From Alteromonas sp. a30 (GTDB lineage: Bacteria; Pseudomonadota; Gammaproteobacteria; Enterobacterales; Alteromonadaceae): 40,343 nucleotides of DNA. Shown here piece after piece: positions 16,809 through 25,481 of the stretch. Position numbers and translations under genes: made by a program. The stretch covers positions 1-40,343 of the forward strand of contig NZ_JABEPE010000026.1 in assembly GCF_026788005.1 (NCBI RefSeq), in the 5' to 3' direction. The notes under the pieces are model-generated. The model was given only the letters and a program-made list of their open reading frames with translations, was not told the origin of the DNA and made no database searches. Within the stretch, counting starts at the first letter, position 1; the number at the start of each line of letters is the position of its first letter.

Positions 16809-18476
16809 CTATTGCCAGAAAAGTGGAGTAAAACGTACATAATCGACATCCATATGGGCATTTTCGTTTTCAGGCTTTAAGGAAAACAACCCTGTTTTGG
16901 CACCAACCCAGCGTCCACGCCGCGCTTTAAATTGCTCACCAACAACCACAAAGCGGGCGTCTTTTTCGGTTTTGTAGCTAAAAATGGCTGTTGCATCAGA
17001 AGCCATTACATAACGCAATTCAACATCATTGCCCGATACTTCGCCGTAATCATGTACGTTTTCATTGCAGCCTTTGCGTGCGTTTCGGCATTGCACATAA
17101 ACAAGATGAGGTTTGGCATCAATTTGTTTAATGCCCACCCATGCGTAATCTTCACCGAAGAGTAACAATCCGCCTTCAAGGTTGTCGCTTGATGTCTTTA
17201 AATTAATTTTAGCGCGAATATCAAATGTGCGCGCTGGAAGCTTTTGCAGCAATAACGAAGGTGTCATCCACAGATTGTCGCCCGTTTCCCTAATTTTGTT
17301 TTGACCCACTAAACGAAGCAGTCCTTTGTCCGGCATAAACCGATACCAATCATGGCTGAAATTGGCGTTCCATTGCCACTGGATTGCAAGCGCATTGTGA
17401 TTAAATTCATCGCTGGTGGGCTGTACTTTTGTGGCTATTGGCAGCGTTGAGGAAATAGGTTTTTGATACTGATATACAGGTTGGCCTACTTGGTCGTTGT
17501 CTGGGTCGATACCGATTACCGGCCAATCGTTTTCAAGCCATGTCATCGGTTGTAAATGCACAATTCGACCATAAGCTTTACGTGATTGAAAATGCACGAA
17601 CCAGTCTTCGTTTTGTTGGGTGTGAACCCATGCGCCTTGATGTGGACCGTTCACCAAGGTTGGGCCTTGTTCCATCACCACGCGCGCTTCATAAGGACCG
17701 GTAATGCGTTTGGCGCGAAAGACCGATTGCCAACCTGTTTCCACGCCGCCAGCAGGGGCAAATACATAGTAATAGCCGTTACGTTTATAGAACTTCGGGC
17801 CTTCCAATGTGCGATAGCCTGCCAAAGTATTGCCATCAATAATGTGGGTGTAATTAGGCTCGACTTTGGAGGCATCCGGTGTCATTTGATGCAAACTCAG
17901 CACATTATTGAATCCCGCACGGCTTTTTGCCCACGCATGCAGCAAATACGCTTTCCCATCGTCATCCCAAAGTGGTGTTGGGTCGATAATGCCTTTGCCT
18001 GCCAAAATAAGTTTGGGTTCTGACCATTTTTCAGCAGGATGCTTCGCCGTGGTGACATAAATGCCGAAATCTGGATCAGGGTAAAATATCCAAAACTTGC
18101 CATCGTGATAACGAATGTTCGGCGCCCAAACACCGTTTCCATGTTGAGGCGTAGCGAAAGTATTGTTCGGTACGATTTGTGGCAGCGCGTAGTTAATCAA
18201 CTCCCAATTAACTAAGTCTGTGGAATGCAAAATGGGTAAACCCGGCGCGGCATTAAAGCTGGATGCAGTCATGTAGTAATGACCGTCAACTTCAATCACA
18301 TCTGGGTCGGAATAATCAATGTGTAAGATGGGGTTTTGATAACGACCATCGCCTAAATCGGCAATATGCAATGGTGGTTGTGTGGTTTGTTGAAGAACGC
18401 TAGCACCTGCCTGCTGATAAACAGCAAGCAGGGAAAATGAAGCCAATAACCAACCTGAGTTCATGCGGTTTAACAT
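16809..18476 (-). CDS. GH43 glycoside hydrolase with C-terminal beta-sandwich
   Basis: A 555-residue exported protein (signal peptide about 1-26). The five-bladed propeller of GH43 is shown by the three catalytic acids in context: D57 in YSDPDVI (base), D165 in IIDPTPL (pKa modulator) and E226 in EGPKFY (acid). The C-terminal 190 residues look like the concanavalin-like sandwich found in two-domain GH43 members. GH43 enzymes release arabinose, xylose or galactose; in a pectin operon, trimming of rhamnogalacturonan side chains is likely, but specificity cannot be read here. The start overlaps the GH105 stop (TAATG). Confidence 0.93.
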   Translation of the reverse strand: MLNRMNSGWLLASFSLLAVYQQAGASVLQQTTQPPLHIADLGDGRYQNPILHIDYSDPDVIEVDGHYYMTASSFNAAPGLPILHSTDLVNWELINYALPQIVPNNTFATPQHGNGVWAPNIRYHDGKFWIFYPDPDFGIYVTTAKHPAEKWSEPKLILAGKGIIDPTPLWDDDGKAYLLHAWAKSRAGFNNVLSLHQMTPDASKVEPNYTHIIDGNTLAGYRTLEGPKFYKRNGYYYVFAPAGGVETGWQSVFRAKRITGPYEARVVMEQGPTLVNGPHQGAWVHTQQNEDWFVHFQSRKAYGRIVHLQPMTWLENDWPVIGIDPDNDQVGQPVYQYQKPISSTLPIATKVQPTSDEFNHNALAIQWQWNANFSHDWYRFMPDKGLLRLVGQNKIRETGDNLWMTPSLLLQKLPARTFDIRAKINLKTSSDNLEGGLLLFGEDYAWVGIKQIDAKPHLVYVQCRNARKGCNENVHDYGEVSGNDVELRYVMASDATAIFSYKTEKDARFVVVGEQFKARRGRWVGAKTGLFSLKPENENAHMDVDYVRFTPLFWQ

Positions 18477-19663
18477 TACTTATCTAGCTCCAATGCTGCT
18501 AACATAAACGGCCCAACACCTTTGGCATCGTTCGGGCGAATAGGCTCGCCTAAATAATATTCGTATGAACCGTCGCGATATGGGTTGCCGCCAAGCCCTG
18601 CCACTGCGCAAACTTGATTCAGGCTAATCACGTTGTTTTTAGGGTCAACGCTAATCATTTGGTCTTGCATGGCAGCAAAGCCTTTTTCCGCATAGACGCG
18701 ATAATGGGCTGGTAAGGCACGCAAGTTAACAGCCTTAGCAATAGCGTAAGTCAGCATAGCTGTAGCGCTCCCTTCCAAATAATTGCCTTTTTTGTGTGCC
18801 ATGTCAGTCACTTGATACCAAGCTCCCGTTTCATCCTGATATTTGACAACTTGATCCACAAAGTTGGTTAAACGTTGAATAAACCATTCACGTTTAGGGT
18901 GTTGCGTTGGGATGATTTCTAATACATCAACAAATGCCATAGCGTACCAGCCTAACGCACGAGACCAGTGATTAGCGGATAAACCGGTTTTCTTATCAGC
19001 CCAGCGTTGGTCTCTGGACTCGTCCCAACCGTGGCGTGGTAAGCCCGTTTCTGGTGCGTATAAATGTTTTTCGATGAGTTCAAATTGTAAGAATACATCG
19101 TTCAGCTCTTCTGGTTTACCAAAGCGCATAATGTACTCAGCATAAAACGGCGCCCCCATGTATAAACCATCCAGCCACATTTGGTATGGATAACGTTTCT
19201 TGTGCCAAAAGCCACCTTCTTTAGTGCGAGGGTGATCCTTAAGTTGATCGCGCAATGTTTGGGCGGCGAGTTTATATTTTTCGTCGCCGGTTTCATCGTA
19301 TAAGAAGAACAGCACCTTGCCGGGGTTAATCATATCGATGTTAAATTTGCTTCTAACGTAGGTGTTGATGCTGCCATCGTCGTTAACAAAGCGATCGTAG
19401 TATTGCTGAATATAATCAAAGTATTTCTGCTCGCCGGTTTTCTTATAAAGCTTGGAAAAGGCCAGCAAATTCAATCCATGAACGTAATCCCATTGGGGTT
19501 TTTTATCCCAATCAATCATCCATGCTTCAGGGAAACGGACCATTTCAGACTCGGCCATTCGGACCGACCACTTTTCGGTGTTATCTAATGCAGCTTTAGC
19601 CTGACTGCTGAACGTCAGTAAAGATGCGGCGATAAAGACAATAACGGATAGGAGCTTAGGCAT
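18476..19663 (-). CDS. GH105 unsaturated glucuronyl/galacturonyl hydrolase
   Basis: GH105 enzymes remove the 4,5-unsaturated uronic acid that lyases leave at the non-reducing end of rhamnogalacturonan or galacturonan oligomers. From the ATG at 19663 the protein has 395 residues, with a signal peptide ending near AKA (22-24), so it is probably periplasmic. The (alpha/alpha)6-barrel motifs include GGFWHK (150-155) and MWLDGLYMGAPF (162-173), where D165 corresponds to the catalytic aspartate of YteR-like enzymes. An in-frame ATG at 19714 falls inside the operator and is unlikely. It is the first gene of the GH105-GH43-esterase-GH28-CE8 operon. Confidence 0.93.
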   Translation of the reverse strand: MPKLLSVIVFIAASLLTFSSQAKAALDNTEKWSVRMAESEMVRFPEAWMIDWDKKPQWDYVHGLNLLAFSKLYKKTGEQKYFDYIQQYYDRFVNDDGSINTYVRSKFNIDMINPGKVLFFLYDETGDEKYKLAAQTLRDQLKDHPRTKEGGFWHKKRYPYQMWLDGLYMGAPFYAEYIMRFGKPEELNDVFLQFELIEKHLYAPETGLPRHGWDESRDQRWADKKTGLSANHWSRALGWYAMAFVDVLEIIPTQHPKREWFIQRLTNFVDQVVKYQDETGAWYQVTDMAHKKGNYLEGSATAMLTYAIAKAVNLRALPAHYRVYAEKGFAAMQDQMISVDPKNNVISLNQVCAVAGLGGNPYRDGSYEYYLGEPIRPNDAKGVGPFMLAALELDK

Positions 19664-19699
19664 GATTAACTCTCGTTTATTAACATTTTTTAAATCAAT

Positions 19700-19741
19700 T
19701 GCTACCGGTGGCATATTGTAATAGTCACCCTATGTTGTCAA
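19700..19741 (-). promoter_or_regulatory. Promoter and LacI-type operator of the GH105 operon
   Basis: The minus strand has a perfect TTGACA -35 (19736-19741) and -10 candidates TACAAT (15-bp spacer) or CAATAT (17-bp spacer), followed at once by the operator TGCCACCGGTAGCA (19700-19713). A bound repressor would cover the transcription start. Confidence 0.72.
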
Positions 19742-19902
19742 GTTGTAAATTTTTATTTTATCATTCATAAAAGTGCGAAAAGTAACAATAACTAATTGAA
19801 ATATAAGATTATAAAAATATTTTGAGAGTGCAATATTACACTGCTCAATAGCAAAGGATAAGGCTTTTTGCTGTGAACCGTTACAAATATCATACAAAAT
19901 GA

Positions 19903-19931
19903 TTGCCACCGGTAGCACGGAAGGTTAGGAT
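19903..19931 (+). promoter_or_regulatory. Promoter candidate and LacI-type operator of the TonB receptor
   Basis: The operator TGCCACCGGTAGCA lies at 19904-19917. TTGCCA (19903-19908) and TAGGAT (19926-19931) with a 17-bp spacer form a promoter candidate whose -35 overlaps the operator. Alternative -10 sequences upstream are weaker. Confidence 0.62.
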
Positions 19932-20127
19932 GTAAATCAAATGTTAAGCCTAAGGCGCGGGAAACATGGCTAGAAATAGCAAATCGGTGTACTAGCACCG
20001 ATGCGTTAAAGCGGTATCGGCCAAACATTAATAATGTCGTTCATTTCAACTCAAATCAAAACAACTACAATGCGATTCAGGTTGATGTGAAACAGTTTTA
20101 AGTTGAGAAATACTTGAGGGAATTCTC

Positions 20128-22872
20128 ATGACACATGCGAAAACTTTGCGAAAAGCGCCATTAAGTGTAGCTATCGCTGCGATTTTATTGACTTCTTCCC
20201 ACGTTCAAGCTCAAGCGGATGAGAGCGATGAGGAGAATAAAAAAGACATCGAAGTGATTCAGGTAAGAGCGAGTAGCTTTGCTGATAGTCTTGAAAAATC
20301 ATTGATGAATAAGCGTTTCGAAACCAATTCGGTTGACACCATTTTGGCGGAAGATATTGCGGATTTCCCCGATCAGAACTTAGCTGAATCACTGCAACGT
20401 ATTCCAGGGGTTGCTATTAATCGTGATGCCGGTGAGGGCCGTGAAATTACCGTGCGTGGTTTAAACTCCACCTTTACCCGTGTGCAATTAAACGGGATGC
20501 AAGCACAGTCATTAGCCGCAGGTAGCGGCGGTGTGCAAACAAGCCGTGGTTTCGATTTCAATGTATTTGCCTCTGAACTGTTCAATCAATTAAAAGTTTA
20601 TAAAACCACTTCTGCGGAGTTAGAGGAAGGGTCACTTGGCGCGACGGTGGGCTTGCGTACTGCACGTCCTTTTGATTTCAGTGAGAAAGTCTTTGCGATT
20701 AATGCTCAGGCGTCTTACAACGACTTGTCTGACGAAACCGAGCCGCGTTTTTCTGGTCTTGCAAGTTATGTTAATGATGATAGCTCAATTGGCTTCCTTA
20801 TTTCTGCTGCGGTATCTAAGCGCACCATTAAAAACGAAGGTGCGGATACCGGTCGTTGGGAAGATGACACATTTGGTGCATGTTCTGCGTGTGATTCGGA
20901 TGAAGAAGTGGATCGCATCAGTCGCTCGTGGCACCCGCGTTTCCCTCGTTACTCTGATAAAACAGACGAACAAGAACGTATTGGTATTACTTCCTCATTG
21001 CAGTTTATCTTATCTGATAGCACAGAAGTCACTTTCGACGCCCTTTACGCCAACATTGATGCATCGCGTCAAGAACCTTTCATGCAGGCGATTTCGCTAG
21101 CGAGAACGAATGCGAATGGCGTACAACAGTCCGACGTCGTTGATTATGCTATCGACGCAAACGATACTATATACGCGGCGACAATAGCTGATGTTGATGT
21201 GCGCTCTGAATACTTCAATGCGGATTGGGAGTCCGAGTTCACGCAATTTAGTGTAGAGCTAGAGCACGACTTCAACGATGATTTAAAAATGAAGTTTTTA
21301 GCAGGTACGTCCAAATCAACTTTGGATAACCGCGAAAGCAGCGTCATTTTTGAGCATTACAGCGAGAACGATTCCCGTCGTTTACGTGATTATGCTGATG
21401 CGAGCTCAGCGGTAAGCTATGACTTCTCTGACATGACAAGCCCGGAGATTAGTTACAGCTTCGATACCACAAACCCTGACAACTGGGAAATGTCTGAATT
21501 CCGTGACCGTTTATACGATGCGGAATCAACGACGGATAATGTGCGTTTGGACTTTAGCTACTACTTAAACGACAACATCAAACTTAAATCCGGTGCAACT
21601 TACAAAGAATACAGCTACGAAATTGAAGGGCTTCGCGCTGATGCATCATTTGCCTCTGCCGATGAGCAAGATGGCACCGCAGATGGCGTTGCGTGTGGAA
21701 TTGATCACATAGTTGATGGGTCCGACGGTAATGTCGTTAATTTTGGTGGTCAGTCTTTCTTCCAGCCGGGTGCAGCGCAAGTTGACGCATTTTTGGGTAG
21801 CGGTTGCTGGCCCTATGCGGTTCGCCCAAGCGATACGCGCTCTGTGACCGAGGAAAGCGAAGGCTTCTTTGTTCAAGCCGACTTTAATTACGATATTGGC
21901 GACACCGTATTGCGTGGTAACGTTGGTGTGCGTTACGTGAAAACGGATGTTAGCTCAACTGGTATCATTAATGGTACAGAAGAAGTCACCGTAGAAAACG
22001 ACTACAGCGACTCTTTGCCCAGCATCAACTTAGCTTACGACATTACAGACGACATTATCATTCGTGCTGCTTGGGCCGAAGTGATGTCTCGTCCGAACTT
22101 ATCGAACTTAAACCCCGGTGGTTCAGTGAGTATTTTCGGTGATCCTCGCGTGAGTTATGGCAACCCGTTCATCGAACCTTTCCGTGCCGATGCTACGGAT
22201 TTGAGCATTGAATGGTACTTCGACGAAGGCGCTGTGTTCTCAGTGGCGTACTTCAAAAAAGAAGTGGACTCTTTCCCAACAACCGAAACCACCTTCTTAC
22301 CTTGGCCCGAAGTGGGCTTGCCAGACAGCGTATTGGGTTCAGAGCGCGATAATCTAATCGGAGAAACCTTTGAAGTGCGTCGCAGCGTTAATGGTGAAGG
22401 CGGTGATTTGGATGGTTTTGAAATTCAGTATCAACAAAAGCTTAATTTCTTACCGGGTCCAGAGTGGATGCGTAAGTTTGGTGTTATCACTAACTTAACC
22501 CTAGTGGATTCAGAAGTGACTTACGGCAATGACCGCGTTGGGCCGCTTACTGGTCAATCCGATGAGTCAGCCAACTTTACCTTGTATTGGGAAAATGACG
22601 TTATTAGCACACGCCTGTCGGCGGCTTATCGTGGTGAGTTCTTCTCTAACTTGTCATCAAATGATGAGCGTAAGTGGCGTGTGGTGGATTCCAGCACTCA
22701 CCTTGATTTCTCATTCAGCTACCGAGTGTCGGAAAACTTAAAGCTCACGCTTGAGGCCATTAACTTAACTGATGAGCCGATTGGTGAGTACATCGACCCA
22801 CAAGCGCGTCGAATCATCACTGAACAAAATACAGGAAGACAATTCTTCTTGGGTGCGAGTTACAGAATGTAG
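20128..22872 (+). CDS. TonB-dependent receptor for pectin oligomers
   Basis: A 914-residue outer-membrane receptor. It has a signal peptide (1-30, cleavage after AQA), a TonB-box-like segment IEVIQVRA (41-48), a plug domain with DFPDQNLAESLQRIPGVAI and REITVRGL, then a 22-strand-type barrel ending in the aromatic C-terminus FFLGASYRM. A strong Shine-Dalgarno (GAGGGA) precedes the ATG. It is of the long type common in polysaccharide loci of Alteromonadales. Its ligand is inferred from the neighbours: oligogalacturonides or rhamnogalacturonan oligomers. An intrinsic terminator follows before the CE12 gene. No SusD partner is present, as expected outside Bacteroidota. Confidence 0.93.
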   Translation: MTHAKTLRKAPLSVAIAAILLTSSHVQAQADESDEENKKDIEVIQVRASSFADSLEKSLMNKRFETNSVDTILAEDIADFPDQNLAESLQRIPGVAINRDAGEGREITVRGLNSTFTRVQLNGMQAQSLAAGSGGVQTSRGFDFNVFASELFNQLKVYKTTSAELEEGSLGATVGLRTARPFDFSEKVFAINAQASYNDLSDETEPRFSGLASYVNDDSSIGFLISAAVSKRTIKNEGADTGRWEDDTFGACSACDSDEEVDRISRSWHPRFPRYSDKTDEQERIGITSSLQFILSDSTEVTFDALYANIDASRQEPFMQAISLARTNANGVQQSDVVDYAIDANDTIYAATIADVDVRSEYFNADWESEFTQFSVELEHDFNDDLKMKFLAGTSKSTLDNRESSVIFEHYSENDSRRLRDYADASSAVSYDFSDMTSPEISYSFDTTNPDNWEMSEFRDRLYDAESTTDNVRLDFSYYLNDNIKLKSGATYKEYSYEIEGLRADASFASADEQDGTADGVACGIDHIVDGSDGNVVNFGGQSFFQPGAAQVDAFLGSGCWPYAVRPSDTRSVTEESEGFFVQADFNYDIGDTVLRGNVGVRYVKTDVSSTGIINGTEEVTVENDYSDSLPSINLAYDITDDIIIRAAWAEVMSRPNLSNLNPGGSVSIFGDPRVSYGNPFIEPFRADATDLSIEWYFDEGAVFSVAYFKKEVDSFPTTETTFLPWPEVGLPDSVLGSERDNLIGETFEVRRSVNGEGGDLDGFEIQYQQKLNFLPGPEWMRKFGVITNLTLVDSEVTYGNDRVGPLTGQSDESANFTLYWENDVISTRLSAAYRGEFFSNLSSNDERKWRVVDSSTHLDFSFSYRVSENLKLTLEAINLTDEPIGEYIDPQARRIITEQNTGRQFFLGASYRM

Positions 22873-22893
22873 TTTGCTCAGTAGTCATACCAT

Positions 22894-22932
22894 GGTCATC
22901 AACGACGTGAGTCTAGATGGCCTTTTTTGTTT
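22894..22932 (+). terminator. Intrinsic terminator between TonB receptor and CE12 gene
   Basis: GGTCATC (22894-22900) pairs with GATGGCC (22916-22922, one wobble), with a small inner GAC/GTC stem, followed by TTTTTTGTTTTT. The CE12 gene begins 16 bases later without a visible promoter, so partial readthrough seems likely. Confidence 0.72.
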
Positions 22933-22948
22933 TTAAGGTAGGTCAAAA

Positions 22949-23707
22949 ATGAAAATACTAAAACGCGCTTCATGGTTGCTTTTTATTGCGTTAAGCACGC
23001 AAGTGAACGCTGGTCACACACGACCAACATTGCATTTGGTGGGCGATTCCACTATGTCGAATAAACCTAACCTAGCGTATCCAGAACGTGGCTGGGGACA
23101 GCTTCTTCCGCAGTTTATTTCCCCTGAATTAGAAGTACGTAATCATGCCGCCAATGGACGCAGCACGCGCCGTTTTATTAACGAAGGTCGTTGGGGCATG
23201 GTGTTATCGGAATTAGGGAAAGGCGATTTTGTGTTAATTCAGTTCGGTCATAATGACCAAAAACAATCCGACCCAGCGCGTTATGCCTCGGTTGATACCG
23301 ATTACCCCGCGTTTTTGAAACGCTACATCAAAGAAACCAGAGAAAAAGGCGCAACGCCATTAATCGCAAGCTCCATTTGCCGCCGTCACTTCACTCCAGA
23401 AGGCGTATTGAAGTTAACTTTGACCGATTATGCCGACGCGGCGCGTAAGGTGGCTAAAGAAGAAAACGTGGCCTTCTTCCCAATGAACAAACGCACCTGC
23501 GACTTTCTAAAAGACATTGGTGAGCCAGCAAGCAATCACTACTTTATTAAAGTGCCTAAAGATTTGTATACCCGCTATCCCGATGGCAAAAGCGACAATA
23601 CCCACTTGAATGTGGTTGGTGCCGCGAAAGTCGCACAGTTCTTCGTTCGTGAACTTAAAGCGCAAGATCATGAATTGACGAAATACGTGTATCGCGATAC
23701 GTTGTGA
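22949..23707 (+). CDS. Rhamnogalacturonan acetylesterase, CE12 (SGNH hydrolase)
   Basis: A 252-residue SGNH hydrolase that removes acetyl groups from rhamnogalacturonan-type pectin. A signal peptide spans 1-21 (VNA-G). Catalytic blocks are clear: block I GDST with nucleophile Ser34, the NGRSTR block with Gly70, block III GHNDQK with Asn102, and block V DNTHL with Asp216 and His219. Shine-Dalgarno AAGG precedes the ATG. It probably depends on readthrough of the terminator after the TonB receptor. It converges with hipA, whose end is only 30 bases away. Confidence 0.94.
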   Translation: MKILKRASWLLFIALSTQVNAGHTRPTLHLVGDSTMSNKPNLAYPERGWGQLLPQFISPELEVRNHAANGRSTRRFINEGRWGMVLSELGKGDFVLIQFGHNDQKQSDPARYASVDTDYPAFLKRYIKETREKGATPLIASSICRRHFTPEGVLKLTLTDYADAARKVAKEENVAFFPMNKRTCDFLKDIGEPASNHYFIKVPKDLYTRYPDGKSDNTHLNVVGAAKVAQFFVRELKAQDHELTKYVYRDTL

Positions 23708-23737
23708 GCTTGATTATTTGGGCTAAAAGCGCTTACT

Positions 23738-25072
23738 TTAATGTAATTTAAGCAACGTTTTACCGACCATTTCCGCAATTTGAGAACCGACATTTTCATC
23801 GAATAATTCAGATGCTTCAGTGAAGGTTTTCTCTAGTGCAGGCTCAACATTGGACGTTAAATTCGCAATGATTGAGCCCACTGTATTTTCAGATAACACT
23901 AAGTATTTCCCATGAGAATACCAATGACGTTTTTGAATATCGTTCCATCGGTAATGGGTGTTTTTACTATGGACTTTCATTGCCATTTTGACTTTTTGCT
24001 TTTGAATGTTTCCCCCTTGCGAGTGAGAGGAGAAATACGGATAAGCACTCATCACATCGTACAAAGGTGTTAAACAAAAGCCGTTTGCTTGTAGAAAAAT
24101 ACTGAAGTTTTTTGCATGTCCATCAATGGCGGCTAATAGCCAAAAAGCGAGCTGGGTTTTAAAGAAGTATTCACGGTCAGTAATGGTGTGTTTGGATAGC
24201 TTAAGCACATTCATGATATCTAAAGCACTTGGGCCACCATGTTCTTCATATTTAGAGCCACTTGAACGGCCTAATGCTTGGCACATATCTTCTTGAGGTA
24301 AGCGGAGGATCTGTTCTTGATGAGTCTTTCGGTCAAAGCGCGCTACAACCAATACTTTTTGGTCTTCAAATTTATGAATCTCTGCGCTGGCTGTTGGAAT
24401 GCCTAGGTGACGTAAAAAGGTTAAACAAAACCATTCGTTGTCGACGCTGCTGGAAAGGTTGAGCCCCATGTTTTCGTGATGGTAAATGGGGGGCTTAAAT
24501 ATATGCGTTGTTGGTGTTTTACTGTGAGGTTTGTGCCATTTTCCTTGCCACAAGGTTAATGCTGTTTTTTCCTGAGCGCCTGCCAGTGAGATCCTAAAAT
24601 CGTCATTGCTATCCATACCCAAGGTATTATTGGTTCTGCTATTTCGAACTTGCTGGGCAATTTCAGCTTCAGAGAGCGGGGTAATAGCAAGTGTCTTTAT
24701 CGAAGGTTGGGTTGAATTTGAAAGCGAGGTTTCCGGTGGTGTTTTCGTTAGCTCCAAAGCGCCAACGCAATCACCGCCGATTTGAGCCAGTAAATCAAAC
24801 GTGCTTGTGCTTTGAGCACCTAGGCGGTCAACAATGCGCTGTCGTATTTTGTCATTATCGGGCAATAGATTATCAAAGTAGCTAGTAACGGCATTAGTTC
24901 TTATTTCTTCCGCTTGCAATGGAATGCTTAAGGAAATAGCCCTGCTGCCTTCAGTGTTTAACCAGCTCGGCGCATATTGAAAACAAAGGCGTCCTTGTTT
25001 TTGTCTTAGCTCTCCAACTAAATAGCCGTTCATCAAGCAATAAAGCGTACTTGTATGTGATTTTCTACCCAT
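23738..25072 (-). CDS. hipA: HipA-family serine/threonine kinase toxin
   Basis: HipA phosphorylates a cellular target (glutamyl-tRNA synthetase in E. coli) and causes growth arrest when free of HipB. The 444-residue length is normal. An N-terminal HipA_N-like domain (about 8-105) precedes the kinase core. The flexible loop RISLAGAQEKTAL (160-172) keeps the serine (Ser162) equivalent to the autophosphorylated E. coli Ser150, IFKPP holds the ATP-binding lysine, DGHAKN has catalytic Asp317 and YDVMSAYP the metal-binding Asp339. It looks active. It lies 12 bases after hipB and is an unexpected insertion between pectin genes. Confidence 0.94.
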   Translation of the reverse strand: MGRKSHTSTLYCLMNGYLVGELRQKQGRLCFQYAPSWLNTEGSRAISLSIPLQAEEIRTNAVTSYFDNLLPDNDKIRQRIVDRLGAQSTSTFDLLAQIGGDCVGALELTKTPPETSLSNSTQPSIKTLAITPLSEAEIAQQVRNSRTNNTLGMDSNDDFRISLAGAQEKTALTLWQGKWHKPHSKTPTTHIFKPPIYHHENMGLNLSSSVDNEWFCLTFLRHLGIPTASAEIHKFEDQKVLVVARFDRKTHQEQILRLPQEDMCQALGRSSGSKYEEHGGPSALDIMNVLKLSKHTITDREYFFKTQLAFWLLAAIDGHAKNFSIFLQANGFCLTPLYDVMSAYPYFSSHSQGGNIQKQKVKMAMKVHSKNTHYRWNDIQKRHWYSHGKYLVLSENTVGSIIANLTSNVEPALEKTFTEASELFDENVGSQIAEMVGKTLLKLH

Positions 25073-25084
25073 TGTTCCTGTCCT

Positions 25085-25330
25085 TTAGAATCCTAATGTT
25101 GTTGAGGGTACGTTGCCTGAGTCGTTTCGAAGAGCAGAAAGCTGAATCTCAAGCACAGCGCAAATCCCCAGTAACGTCTGTAGATTCACCTTTGCGGTAT
25201 CGTTCTCAATCCGCGATATGTCTTTTTGCAGTAAACCCGCTTTCTCAGCCAGTACTGCCTGTGTCCATTGACGATTTTTACGTTCATCACGGATGACTCG
25301 GCCTAAATCTATTGGCGTGTTTAACTTCAT
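25085..25330 (-). CDS. hipB: HipB-like antitoxin, XRE/Cro-type DNA-binding protein
   Basis: An 81-residue protein with a helix-turn-helix of the Cro/C1 type (about 9-64): LGRVIRDERKNRQWTQAVLA and AGLLQKDISRIEN. It should dimerise, bind HipA to neutralise it and repress its own operon through the operator repeats just upstream. The short C-terminal tail is unstructured. It is translated ahead of hipA in the same transcript. Confidence 0.92.
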   Translation of the reverse strand: MKLNTPIDLGRVIRDERKNRQWTQAVLAEKAGLLQKDISRIENDTAKVNLQTLLGICAVLEIQLSALRNDSGNVPSTTLGF

Positions 25331-25361
25331 ACTATTCTCATCTAAGACGTTATTCAGTGGC

Positions 25362-25433
25362 TATACCAATTTGAGGATAAAATGATTTTATACCATAATC
25401 AGGATAAATCAATTTTATACCGTAATTGGTATA
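25362..25433 (-). promoter_or_regulatory. Three phased hipBA operator repeats
   Basis: TATACC occurs at 25362, 25389 and 25416, exactly 27 bp apart. Each copy is followed after six bases by an inverted half: AGGATA, AGGATA and GGTATA. The third copy is a perfect dyad (TATACC-N6-GGTATA). They fit HipB autoregulatory sites; the E. coli operator is TATCC-N8-GGATA. Confidence 0.75.
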
Positions 25434-25481
25434 TTGTGGAGTGTTATTTATGGAGGTTCGTTGATGGAAAGATAAATACAG

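Larger units (their letters stand above)
19664..20127. other. Divergent control region between GH105 operon and TonB receptor
   Basis: This 464-base region contains two operator palindromes whose centres are 204 bp apart, each next to a promoter candidate, and an AT-rich block between them (19740-19860). No gene was found. The receptor leader, if transcription starts near 19938, is about 190 bases long. Confidence 0.6.

Noticed and set aside
13209-18142. Several plus-strand and alternate-frame open frames of 60-145 codons across the GH105-CE8 operon
   Set aside because: They overlap genes with strong family motifs and have no start signals or recognisable domains.
19664-19714. ATG at 19714 as the start of the GH105 gene
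   Set aside because: This ATG lies at the edge of the operator and next to the -10 region; the ATG at 19663 begins a proper signal peptide.
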